In this document: positions 58,195-64,000 of the stretch, piece after piece | Position numbering within the stretch: position 1 is the first letter of the stretch | How the letters are laid out: each line of letters starts with the position of its first letter | Source: Chloroflexota bacterium | GTDB taxonomy: Bacteria; Chloroflexota; Anaerolineae; UBA4142 | Assembly (NCBI GenBank): GCA_016219275.1 | Contig: JACRBM010000016.1 | Location: forward strand, 109,971 to 173,970 | Length of the DNA stretch: 64,000 bases | Direction of reading: 5' to 3' | Translations under genes and position numbers: made by a program | Notes under the pieces: generated by a model | Databases searched by the model: none | Told to the model about the DNA's origin: nothing | The model's input: only the letters and a program-made list of their open reading frames with translations

Positions 58195-59271
58195 ATGCAA
58201 CGCGCAATTTTGATCGGACTACTAGTGCTCTTAGGCATGGTGGGGATGCTGGTTTCATCCACGCCGGCGTTTGCCGCGCCGCAAGCGATTTGTGTCAGCA
58301 CGACCGGCGGCGGCGATTGGGCGACTCCTGCCACGTGGCAATTCTGTACGTCGGGCACGACGCCGAGCGCGACGCATGATGTGTACCTTCAGGGACCGGT
58401 GACTCTCGCCGGGAGCACCTCCGCGGCGAATGTGACGATTGACACCGCTGGCAGTCTAAGCACCGGCGCGAACACGCTCACACTTGCCGGCAACTTGACG
58501 AATGATGGAACGCTGACCACACCCAACATCGCGTTTGGCGGATCGGCTACGCAGAGCATTGGCGGCGCGAACGCAATCACTTTCAACAACCTGACGATCA
58601 ACAACGCGGCTGGCGTTGCGCTGAATCGAAATGTCACGGTGAACGGCGCGCTCGCGTTGTCCGCCGGCGATTTGAATACCGGCTCGAATACGCTCGACCT
58701 GGCGAGTGGCGCGACGGTCACCGCGTCCGGCGGCGATGTCGTCGGGAATGTTCGGCGCGCCCATGCGTTCTCAACCGGGACGAATTACACGTTTAACAAC
58801 GAAAGCACGCTCGTCAATTTTTCGACGTTGACCACCGCGCCCACTTTTATCACGATCAATCTCGCCAAGAGTACGCCGGCTGGTCTAACGCGCGCGCTTC
58901 CGCGTACCTACAGCATCACTGCCGACGGCGCGCCCATTTTTACCGGAACGCTCCAACTGCACTATGCGACGAGCGAAGTCGCGCCCGCCGGTCTCGTCGA
59001 AGCGAACATGCGCGCGTTAAAACAGGTGAACGGGCGGTGGGTCTTGCAAACCGGCAGCGTGACAACCGGCGGGACCAACCCGTACGTCTCCGCGACGAAT
59101 GTCGCCAGTTTTTCGCTGTGGGCGATTACCGACAACGGCGCGCCGACCGCCGTGACGCTTTCATCCCTGCACACGCGAACGACGAGCGACGCGCCGTGGT
59201 TCGTCGCCGTACTCGGCATTGGCGCAATCGCGGCAATCGGTCTCGCCAGCATGTGGTTGCGTGCGCGGTAG
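58195..59271 (+). CDS. Secreted beta-rich protein with C-terminal membrane anchor
   Basis: 358 residues with 'aaggagg' before the ATG. Signal peptide MQRAILIGLLVLLGMVGMLV...TPAFAAP. A short GGGDWATPATWQFCTSGTTP region resembles the start of autotransporter-like or T9SS-type 'passenger' proteins, then about six beta strands per repeat (VTIDTAGSLSTGANTLTLAGNLTNDGTL..., LTINNAAGVALNRNVTVNGALALSAG..). The C-terminus APWFVAVLGIGAIAAIGLASMWLRAR is a hydrophobic helix with a basic tail, a typical anchor. Probably a beta-helical surface protein with no enzymatic motif seen. Confidence 0.8.
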   Translation: MQRAILIGLLVLLGMVGMLVSSTPAFAAPQAICVSTTGGGDWATPATWQFCTSGTTPSATHDVYLQGPVTLAGSTSAANVTIDTAGSLSTGANTLTLAGNLTNDGTLTTPNIAFGGSATQSIGGANAITFNNLTINNAAGVALNRNVTVNGALALSAGDLNTGSNTLDLASGATVTASGGDVVGNVRRAHAFSTGTNYTFNNESTLVNFSTLTTAPTFITINLAKSTPAGLTRALPRTYSITADGAPIFTGTLQLHYATSEVAPAGLVEANMRALKQVNGRWVLQTGSVTTGGTNPYVSATNVASFSLWAITDNGAPTAVTLSSLHTRTTSDAPWFVAVLGIGAIAAIGLASMWLRAR

Positions 59272-59290
59272 CGCAATTTCATTTCTACCG

Positions 59291-59325
59291 AAACCGGAAG
59301 GCGGCGCTGCCTTCCGGTTTTATTT
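59291..59325 (+). terminator. Rho-independent terminator
   Basis: aaaccggaaggc (59291-59302) and gccttccggttt (59309-59320) with 6-base loop, then 'tatttt'. It ends the secreted protein gene. Confidence 0.85.
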
Positions 59326-59353
59326 TCCCGCGCCGCGCCTGCGCCGGCTGATT

Positions 59354-59382
59354 TTGTCACATTGCCCGTCTTGTGTTAAAAT
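59354..59382 (+). promoter_or_regulatory. Possible promoter of the GH99-like gene
   Basis: TTGTCA (59354-59359), 17-base spacer, TAAAAT (59377-59382), 12 bases before the ATG, leaving almost no leader. Confidence 0.5.
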
Positions 59383-59393
59383 GACGTTGTAAC

Positions 59394-60893
59394 ATGAAAC
59401 GACTAGTACCACTCCTCGTTGTAGCCGTTGCCCTCGTTGCCTTTATCACCTTGGCGATTCCCGGTTTCGCGCAGGCGCGTCGCGCTCCACTCGTTCTCGC
59501 GTTCTATTACAATTGGTACGACGAGAATACGTGGAAGACGCAAAACGTACCGGACATGCCGACGCTCAAGTACTTGTCGCGCGATCCGATCAATACCGCG
59601 CGCCAGATCGTCGAAGCGCGCGAAGCCGGCATTGACTCGTTCATCGTCTCGTGGTGGGGTCCCGGCAATCCCACCGATTTCAACTTCAAAGCGATGCTCG
59701 ATCAGGCGCGCGGATTGTATTTCCCCGTCGGCATTGACATCGAGATCAACTCGCCCTTCTTTCACAACAAAAACGACGTGGTCAACGCGCTCAAGTACCT
59801 ACAATCCACGCACATGCAACATCCCGCCTATCTGCGCGTGGATGGCAAACCGGTCTTGTTTTTTTGGCGCGAGCAAATCTACTCGGTGGACGAGTGGGTC
59901 GCCATTCGCAATAATATTGACCCGCAACGCAAACAGATTTGGATCGCCGAAGGCATTGACGAAACGTACCAGCGCGTCTTCGACGGGCATCACCTCTACA
60001 TGGTCGCGTGGTCCAAGAACGTGCGCGGCGAACTAAACAAGTGGCCCCCCCGCATCAAAAAATTCGGCGCGGATAAAATCTGGGTCGCCACGGTCAACCC
60101 CGGCGCGGACAATCGCAAGACCACGCAACCGGAAAAAGTCGTCCGCGATCGCGAGAACGGCGCGTTCTATCGCGAAATGTGGCAAGCCGCGTTCAGCACC
60201 TATCCCGACTGGATCATGATCACCAGTTGGAATGAATGGGCGGAAGGCACGATGATCGAGCCGAGTGTGACGTACGGTAATTTGTATCTCGACATCACGC
60301 GCGAGTACGCCGCCAAGTACAAAGCCGGTTTGCCGACGCCGACGCCGACGCCCACGCGCACCGCAACACCGACACGCACGTCAACGCCGACCGCGACCTT
60401 TACGCCGACGGTGACGCCGACGCCGGAACCAACCGCCACACCGGAACCGACGAGCACGCTAACGCCGGTCGTTACCGCCGATGCGGCGACGACCGCCGCG
60501 CCCGCGACGAGTAGCGCAAGCGCATCGCCCGCGCCTGCCAAACTGACCGTTACACCTAAACCCACCGCAACCATTCAGATTCAAGCGCGCGTCAGCATCA
60601 GCGGTACACTGCGCGTACGCGCTGCCCCCATGGCGGACGCGGAAATCCTGGGTCGCTTGGTCGAAGGTGCCGGCGTCACTTTGCTGGCGCGCAGCGAAGA
60701 CAACAAGTGGTGGCAAATCGCGTTTCCCAATCTGACCAAACGCGGCTGGATCTCGGCGGACCTCGTCACGCCGAATGGCGACACACTGACACTGCCCATT
60801 ATGCGCGTCGAAACCAGATCGCTGGACATACCACCGCCGCGTCTTTCGATGCCAATTCAGGACGACGGCGCACCCTCCCTGGCTGAATACTAA
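59394..60893 (+). CDS. Secreted GH99/GH71-like glycosidase with SH3b domain
   Basis: 499 residues. Signal peptide (LLVVAVALVAFITLAIPGFAQA), then a barrel domain (30-310): LVLAFYYNWYDENTW, GIDSFIVSWWGPGNPTDFNF, YFPVGIDIEINSPFFHN, PVLFFWREQIYS, IWIAEGIDETYQ, ITSWNEWAEGTMIEPS, which recall GH99-like and WbsX-type enzymes on mannose-type polysaccharides. Residues 316-395 are a Thr/Pro-rich linker (PTPTPTRTATPTRTSTP), and 400-470 a bacterial SH3 domain (LRVRAAPMADAEILGRLVEG, KWWQIAFPNLTKRGWISADLV) for cell-wall attachment. Extracellular; acts alone as far as seen. Confidence 0.85.
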   Translation: MKRLVPLLVVAVALVAFITLAIPGFAQARRAPLVLAFYYNWYDENTWKTQNVPDMPTLKYLSRDPINTARQIVEAREAGIDSFIVSWWGPGNPTDFNFKAMLDQARGLYFPVGIDIEINSPFFHNKNDVVNALKYLQSTHMQHPAYLRVDGKPVLFFWREQIYSVDEWVAIRNNIDPQRKQIWIAEGIDETYQRVFDGHHLYMVAWSKNVRGELNKWPPRIKKFGADKIWVATVNPGADNRKTTQPEKVVRDRENGAFYREMWQAAFSTYPDWIMITSWNEWAEGTMIEPSVTYGNLYLDITREYAAKYKAGLPTPTPTPTRTATPTRTSTPTATFTPTVTPTPEPTATPEPTSTLTPVVTADAATTAAPATSSASASPAPAKLTVTPKPTATIQIQARVSISGTLRVRAAPMADAEILGRLVEGAGVTLLARSEDNKWWQIAFPNLTKRGWISADLVTPNGDTLTLPIMRVETRSLDIPPPRLSMPIQDDGAPSLAEY

Positions 60894-60896
60894 CAA

Positions 60897-60939
60897 GTGG
60901 AAACCCGTTTTCACCAGCGTGGAGGAAACGGGTTTCAAC
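60897..60939. repeat. Palindrome with 14-bp arms (gtggaaacccgttt)
   Basis: 60897-60910 faces 60926-60939 (aaacgggtttcaac) with one mismatch. It fills the gap between the glycosidase stop and the hpt ribosome binding site; it could terminate or attenuate, though it has no T-tract. Confidence 0.75.
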
Positions 60940-60953
60940 CTAAGGAGCAATGC

Positions 60954-61511
60954 GTGGTTAATCTCGACAACAACATCGCCAAAATTCTTATCACGCGTGA
61001 ACAACTCGATGCGCGCATCGCCGAACTCGGCGCAACGATCAGCCGCGATTACGCCGGCAAGGATTTGTTGTTGGTCTGCGTCCTCAAAGGCGGCGTGCTG
61101 TTTCTGAGCGACCTCACGCGTGCGATTCGAATTCCCCACGCGTTCGACTTTATGGCGATTTCGTCGTACGGCGGCATGCACACCGAAACGACTGGCGTCG
61201 TCCGCATCTTGATGGACTTGAACTCGAACATCGAGAATCACAACGTGCTCATTATCGAAGACATCGTGGATACGGGACGCACCTTGTCTTACATCACGCA
61301 CAATCTGCAAACGCGCGCACCCGCGTCGCTCAAGATTTGCGCGTTGCTCAACAAACCCAGCCGCCGCGAAGTGGAAGTGCACCTGGATTATATCGGTTTT
61401 GATGTGCCGAACGAATTCGTCGTCGGCTATGGCTTGGATTACAACGAACTGTATCGCAACCTGGGTTTTATCGGCGTGCTGAACCCCGAAAGGTACGGTG
61501 GCGCGATGTAG
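60954..61511 (+). CDS. hpt: Hypoxanthine phosphoribosyltransferase
   Basis: 185 residues from the GTG at 60954, chosen because 'aaggag' lies 6 bases before it; in-frame codons upstream run through the palindrome. LLLVCVLKGGVLFLSDLTRAI is the pyrophosphate loop, MAISSYGGMHTETTGVVRI the flexible loop, VLIIEDIVDTGRTLSYI the PRPP-binding motif, and NKPSRREVEVHLDYIGFDVPNEFVVGYGLDYNELYRNL the C-terminal catalytic and base-binding region. Salvages hypoxanthine or guanine. The final TAG lies in the terminal repeat of the MITE copy that follows. Confidence 0.95.
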   Translation: MVNLDNNIAKILITREQLDARIAELGATISRDYAGKDLLLVCVLKGGVLFLSDLTRAIRIPHAFDFMAISSYGGMHTETTGVVRILMDLNSNIENHNVLIIEDIVDTGRTLSYITHNLQTRAPASLKICALLNKPSRREVEVHLDYIGFDVPNEFVVGYGLDYNELYRNLGFIGVLNPERYGGAM

Positions 61512-61610
61512 GGGCGAAGCATTCGCAAAACGGTAATTCTTCAACCAGTCACATCGCATTCGATGGGTGATGATCCAAGCATCAACATTCTGCGAATGCC
61601 TCGCCCCTAC
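61508..61610. mobile_element. 103-bp MITE-like element, copy 2
   Basis: Left end GTAGGGGCGAAGCATTCGC (one base different) and right end gcgaatgcctcgcccctac form the terminal inverted repeats. It is in the opposite orientation to copy 1 and the same length. Interior similarity is high over long blocks. Provides the TAG stop of hpt and lies before the convergent aminotransferase gene. Confidence 0.92.
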
Positions 61611-61657
61611 ATGCATAAAATAAACAACCCGACGGTTTTATCGTCGGGTTGTTCGTT

Positions 61658-62827
61658 TCAATCGTGAATCTTGGCGACGGCTTCGCGGATACGCGCCACC
61701 GCTTTTTGGATATTCTCTAACGAGTTCGCGTACGAGAATCGCACGTATCCTTCGCCCGCCTTGCCGAACGCGGTGCCGCTCACGCACGCGACGCCGGCTT
61801 CGTTGAGAATGTAATCCGCCATCTTGCGCGAATCCCAGCCCGTCCCCGTCGTGTTCGGGAACACGTAGAACGCGCCGTGCGGTTTCTGGCACTTGAATCC
61901 CGGCACCGTGTTCATGCCTTCCACGATTACATCCCGGCGTTCCTTGAATGCGGCAACCATTTTGCCCACCGAGTCTTGCGGTCCGGTCAACGCGGCGATG
62001 CCGGCGGACTGCGTGAATGCCGGCACGCACGAATTCGAGTTCGTCTGCAGGCGCGTGATGTGCGGCACGAGCGCGGGCGACATGACGCCCCAGCCCAAGC
62101 GCCAGCCGGTCATCGCGTACGTTTTGCTAAACCCGTCGAGCACGATGGTGCGTTCCGGCATCCCAGGGATCGAGAGCAGACTTTCGAATTTGCCTTCGTA
62201 CAACACTTGCCAGTAAATTTCGTCCGTGAACACAGTAATGTCGTACTGGTTGGCGACCTCGGCGACAACTTGCAAGTCCGCGCGCGTGAACACACCGCCG
62301 GTCGGGTTGTGCGGCGAGTTGAGAATGATCATCTTGGTTTTCGAATTGGCGAGCGCGCGAAACTCGTCGGGATCGAAACGAAATTCGTTTTCTTCGCGCA
62401 GATGGTACGGCACGGGTTTCGCGCCGACGTAGTTAATCATGCTCTCGTAGATCGGAAACCCAGGTTCGGGGTACAACACTTCGTCGCCAGCTTCGGCAAG
62501 TGTCATGATCGAAAAGAACATGATCGGTTTCGCGCCCGGCGTGACGACGACCTGATCGGGTGAAATGTTCAAACCGCGCGTCGCGTTGGTGTGGCGCGCA
62601 ATCGCCTCGCGCAGTTCGGGAATGCCCTGGCTCGGCGTATATTTGGTTTTGCCGTCGCGCAACGCGCGCACGCCGGCTTCGACAATGTGCGCGGGCGTGG
62701 GAAAATCCGGTTCGCCCACTTCGAGATGCACAATATCGCGCCCTTGCGCTTCGAGCGCGCGCGCCTTGACGAGCACTTCGAACGCGGTCTCGGTGCCCAA
62801 TCGGCTCATTCGGGTTGCAATTCGCAT
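61658..62827 (-). CDS. Class I/II aminotransferase (aspartate aminotransferase-like)
   Basis: 389 residues. The fold-type I layout is complete: TKYTPSQGIPELREAIARH (N-terminal substrate region), VVTPGAKPIMFFSIMTLAEAGDEVLYPEPGFPIYESMINYVG, ILNSPHNPTGGVF (NPTG with the PLP-ring Asn), DEIYWQVLY with Asp and Tyr, VLDGFSKTYAMTGWRLGW with the PLP-lysine, and VRFSYANSLENIQKAV with the substrate carboxylate Arg. Uses 2-oxoglutarate or pyruvate with an amino acid; substrate not certain. The gene starts 26 bp after the thioesterase gene and may be co-transcribed. Confidence 0.93.
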   Translation of the reverse strand: MRIATRMSRLGTETAFEVLVKARALEAQGRDIVHLEVGEPDFPTPAHIVEAGVRALRDGKTKYTPSQGIPELREAIARHTNATRGLNISPDQVVVTPGAKPIMFFSIMTLAEAGDEVLYPEPGFPIYESMINYVGAKPVPYHLREENEFRFDPDEFRALANSKTKMIILNSPHNPTGGVFTRADLQVVAEVANQYDITVFTDEIYWQVLYEGKFESLLSIPGMPERTIVLDGFSKTYAMTGWRLGWGVMSPALVPHITRLQTNSNSCVPAFTQSAGIAALTGPQDSVGKMVAAFKERRDVIVEGMNTVPGFKCQKPHGAFYVFPNTTGTGWDSRKMADYILNEAGVACVSGTAFGKAGEGYVRFSYANSLENIQKAVARIREAVAKIHD

Positions 62828-62852
62828 GATGACTCCTCTTCAAAAATACGAG

Positions 62853-63386
62853 TTATGATTTTCGCTTGGCGCGCGCCAGACGTAACTCTTGCCGCGCTTC
62901 GGCTTCGGTCCAGCGCCGCCGATCATCGTCGGTTTCGAGAATGAGCGGCGGCACTGAGGTGGGCTTGCTTTCGTCGTCGAGCGCGACGAACACCGCGTAC
63001 GCCGAATTGGTGTGCACGATTTCGCCGGTGATCGGATTCTCGGCTTCGACGCGCACTCCCGTTTCGATGGACGACCGACCGACCCAGTTCACGGACGCGT
63101 GCAAGGTCAACAAGTGACCCACTTTGACCGGCGAAAGAAACGTCATCGAGTCAATCGCGATGGTCACGACGGGACGCCGCGCGTGCCGCATCGCGGCGAG
63201 CGCGCCGGCTTCGTCCACCAGTTTCATCACGTAACCGCCGTGCACATTGCCCAACGGATTCGCGTCGGACGGCATCATTTGTTGATTGAGCACGACCTGG
63301 GATTCGGACGCGCATTTTGCCGGCAAGCGCGCATCGCCGCCGCGCACATCCAGACTCGCCGCCGTACCTTCGTGAGGCAAAGCCAT
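62853..63386 (-). CDS. Hotdog-fold acyl-CoA thioesterase
   Basis: 177 residues from the ATG at 63386 ('caggag' upstream). The core SQVVLNQQMMPSDANPLGNVHGGYVMKLVDEAGALAAMRHARRPVVTIAIDSMTFLSPVKVGHLLTLHASVNWVGRSSIETGVRVEAENPITGEI is the YciA/acyl-CoA thioesterase signature, with NPxGxxHGG at the helix start and the catalytic Asp in LVDEA. It cleaves medium- or long-chain acyl-CoAs. Beyond 63386 the frame is open to 63524 but lies in repeat DNA; that extension is rejected. Confidence 0.9.
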   Translation of the reverse strand: MALPHEGTAASLDVRGGDARLPAKCASESQVVLNQQMMPSDANPLGNVHGGYVMKLVDEAGALAAMRHARRPVVTIAIDSMTFLSPVKVGHLLTLHASVNWVGRSSIETGVRVEAENPITGEIVHTNSAYAVFVALDDESKPTSVPPLILETDDDRRRWTEAEARQELRLARAKRKS

Positions 63387-63456
63387 ACTCGACTCCTGAT
63401 TATTAATGCCGCCAGTATATCCAAAATCAATCGCTCTGGCAAACCGTTTCGCGCGA

Positions 63457-63595
63457 AATTGCAAAGGGTGTCCGTTAAAATTTTGGGCGGTGAAAAAACC
63501 TTGCGAAGGTTGAACGGCAATCATATTTGATTTGTCGTCAAAACCTTCGCAAGGTTGAGTGTTTCAAAATTTTGACGCCCACCCAATTGCACACG
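63457..63595. repeat. 140-base hairpin repeat, copy 1
   Basis: Nested inverted repeats: outer 'gggtgtccgttaaaattttgg' facing 'ccaaaattttgacgcccaccc'-like sequence, inner 'aaaccttgcgaaggttgaac' facing 'aaaaccttcgcaaggttg'. Closely matches copy 2. Confidence 0.85.
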
Positions 63596-63705
63596 GCTTT
63601 TCAAAAGTCGCTTGACTCACTTGCCAACCTAACCCCCAACCCCCTTCCCTATAAGGGAAGGGGGCAGGGGATGAGTCTGCAAATGACTTTTGAAAAACCG
63701 TGCCC
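63596..63705. repeat. Inverted repeat nested between the two hairpin repeats
   Basis: cacggcttttcaaaagtc at the left faces gacttttgaaaaaccgtg at the right; inside, aacccccttccct-ataa-gggaagggggc forms a C-rich/G-rich hairpin. It looks like a distinct element inserted beside, or between, two repeat copies. Confidence 0.75.
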
Positions 63706-63845
63706 AATTGCACAGGGTGTGCGTCAAGTTTTTGGGTGGTGAAAAAACCTTGCGAAGGTTGAACGGCAATCATATTTGTTTTGCCGTCAAAACCTTCGCA
63801 AGGTTGAGTGTTCCAAAATTTTGACGCACACCCAATTGCACAGGG
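63706..63845. repeat. 140-base hairpin repeat, copy 2
   Basis: Starts aattgcacagggtgtgcgtc and ends acacccaattgcaca, so its outer ends are inverted repeats; inner arms as in copy 1 with only a few base differences. A further start of the same motif (cagggtgtgcgtcagatttt) follows at 63841. Confidence 0.85.
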
Positions 63846-64000
63846 TGTGCGTCAGATTTTCGGATTGGTCAGTTGCCGGGATGATTTGAAACGCGCGCGC
63901 CCAATCGGTGAACGACGCCAAGGATGATTCTCTGACGGGCGATTGGGTGGTTTCGGTTGGTCCGAGGTTGACGTGTGAGATGTTTGGGCAATAACGGCAA

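Larger units (their letters stand above)
63387..64000. other. 614-bp intergenic/repeat region at the window end
   Basis: Holds two copies of a 140-base hairpin repeat (63457-63595, 63706-63845), a C-rich/G-rich hairpin between them and about 150 bases of unique sequence to the window end. No gene, start or promoter is supported on either strand in the last 150 bases; the next gene may begin beyond the window. Confidence 0.6.

Noticed and set aside
63387..63524. 46-residue N-terminal extension of the thioesterase
   Set aside because: It is encoded by hairpin-repeat DNA and lies upstream of a good ribosome binding site and ATG at 63386.
1..64000. tRNA, rRNA, riboswitch or phage genes
   Set aside because: I looked for conserved rRNA stretches, tRNA-like cloverleafs, and phage structural or integrase genes and saw none that I could support by eye.

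Overview
The window is about 64 kb of a free-living bacterial chromosome, most likely a member of the Chloroflexota close to Anaerolineae. This is inferred from three things: the coding style (fairly high GC, many 'cgcg' runs), secreted proteins with Thr/Pro linkers and lipobox signal peptides, and intergenic spaces filled with short palindromic repeats. I see no rRNA, tRNA, CRISPR array, transposase gene or phage structural gene.

Layout. (1) 0-6 kb: the end of an oligopeptide ABC ATPase gene, a frameshifted gene remnant, a small sugar operon (zinc dehydrogenase, ROK kinase, ThuA-like protein), an M20 amidohydrolase and a two-gene module of small unknown proteins. (2) 6.2-14.2 kb, minus strand: a tightly overlapping operon of three glycosyltransferase-type genes (one fused to an APH-like kinase domain), an ABC exporter, a TPR protein and a DUF5667-like protein, probably for making and exporting a cell-surface glycan. 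(3) 14.5-24.9 kb, minus strand: a LuxR-type response regulator, a PDZ/7TM-type histidine kinase and a single-domain receiver, then a lipoprotein, two paralogous thrombospondin-type-3 repeat surface proteins and a possible 28-residue peptide gene with its own terminator. Palindromic elements separate most of these genes. (4) 25-37 kb, minus strand: a glycogen/alpha-glucan cluster in the order pgm, GT5-like synthase, glgC, DUF4058, divergent glgC, large GH13 enzyme. A complete EcoRV-like type II restriction-modification pair sits inside the cluster, one base upstream of glgC.

(5) 37.4-46.2 kb, plus strand: polX, a PilZ protein, a UPF0175/PIN toxin-antitoxin pair, an Smr-domain gene plus a decayed copy of its start, an orphan molybdenum hydroxylase large subunit, a ClbS-like/epimerase/YjbQ operon, and an AT-richer module (winged-helix protein plus DUF5343-like protein) with its own consensus promoter, palindromic operator candidates and flanking terminators. 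(6) 46.3-57.5 kb: a PQQ-type sugar dehydrogenase, pyrG, a roadblock protein, an OpgC-like acyltransferase and a one-carbon operon (RACo-like ferredoxin/ASKHA protein, M48 protease, metV, metF, homocysteine methyltransferase). (7) 57.5-64 kb: an OsmC protein, a secreted anchored protein, a GH99-like/SH3b protein, hpt, an aminotransferase, a hotdog thioesterase and a terminal field of hairpin repeats.

The main themes are carbohydrate storage and surface glycan work, and an unusually active population of small palindromic elements. Some of these supply stop codons, C-termini or internal peptide segments to genes. The most testable novelties are the EcoRV-type system inside the glycogen operon, the GlgC paralog that has lost the same two residues that separate plant catalytic and regulatory subunits, the two 103-bp MITE copies whose ends are stop codons, the palindrome inserted in frame in a response regulator, and the DUF5343 module.
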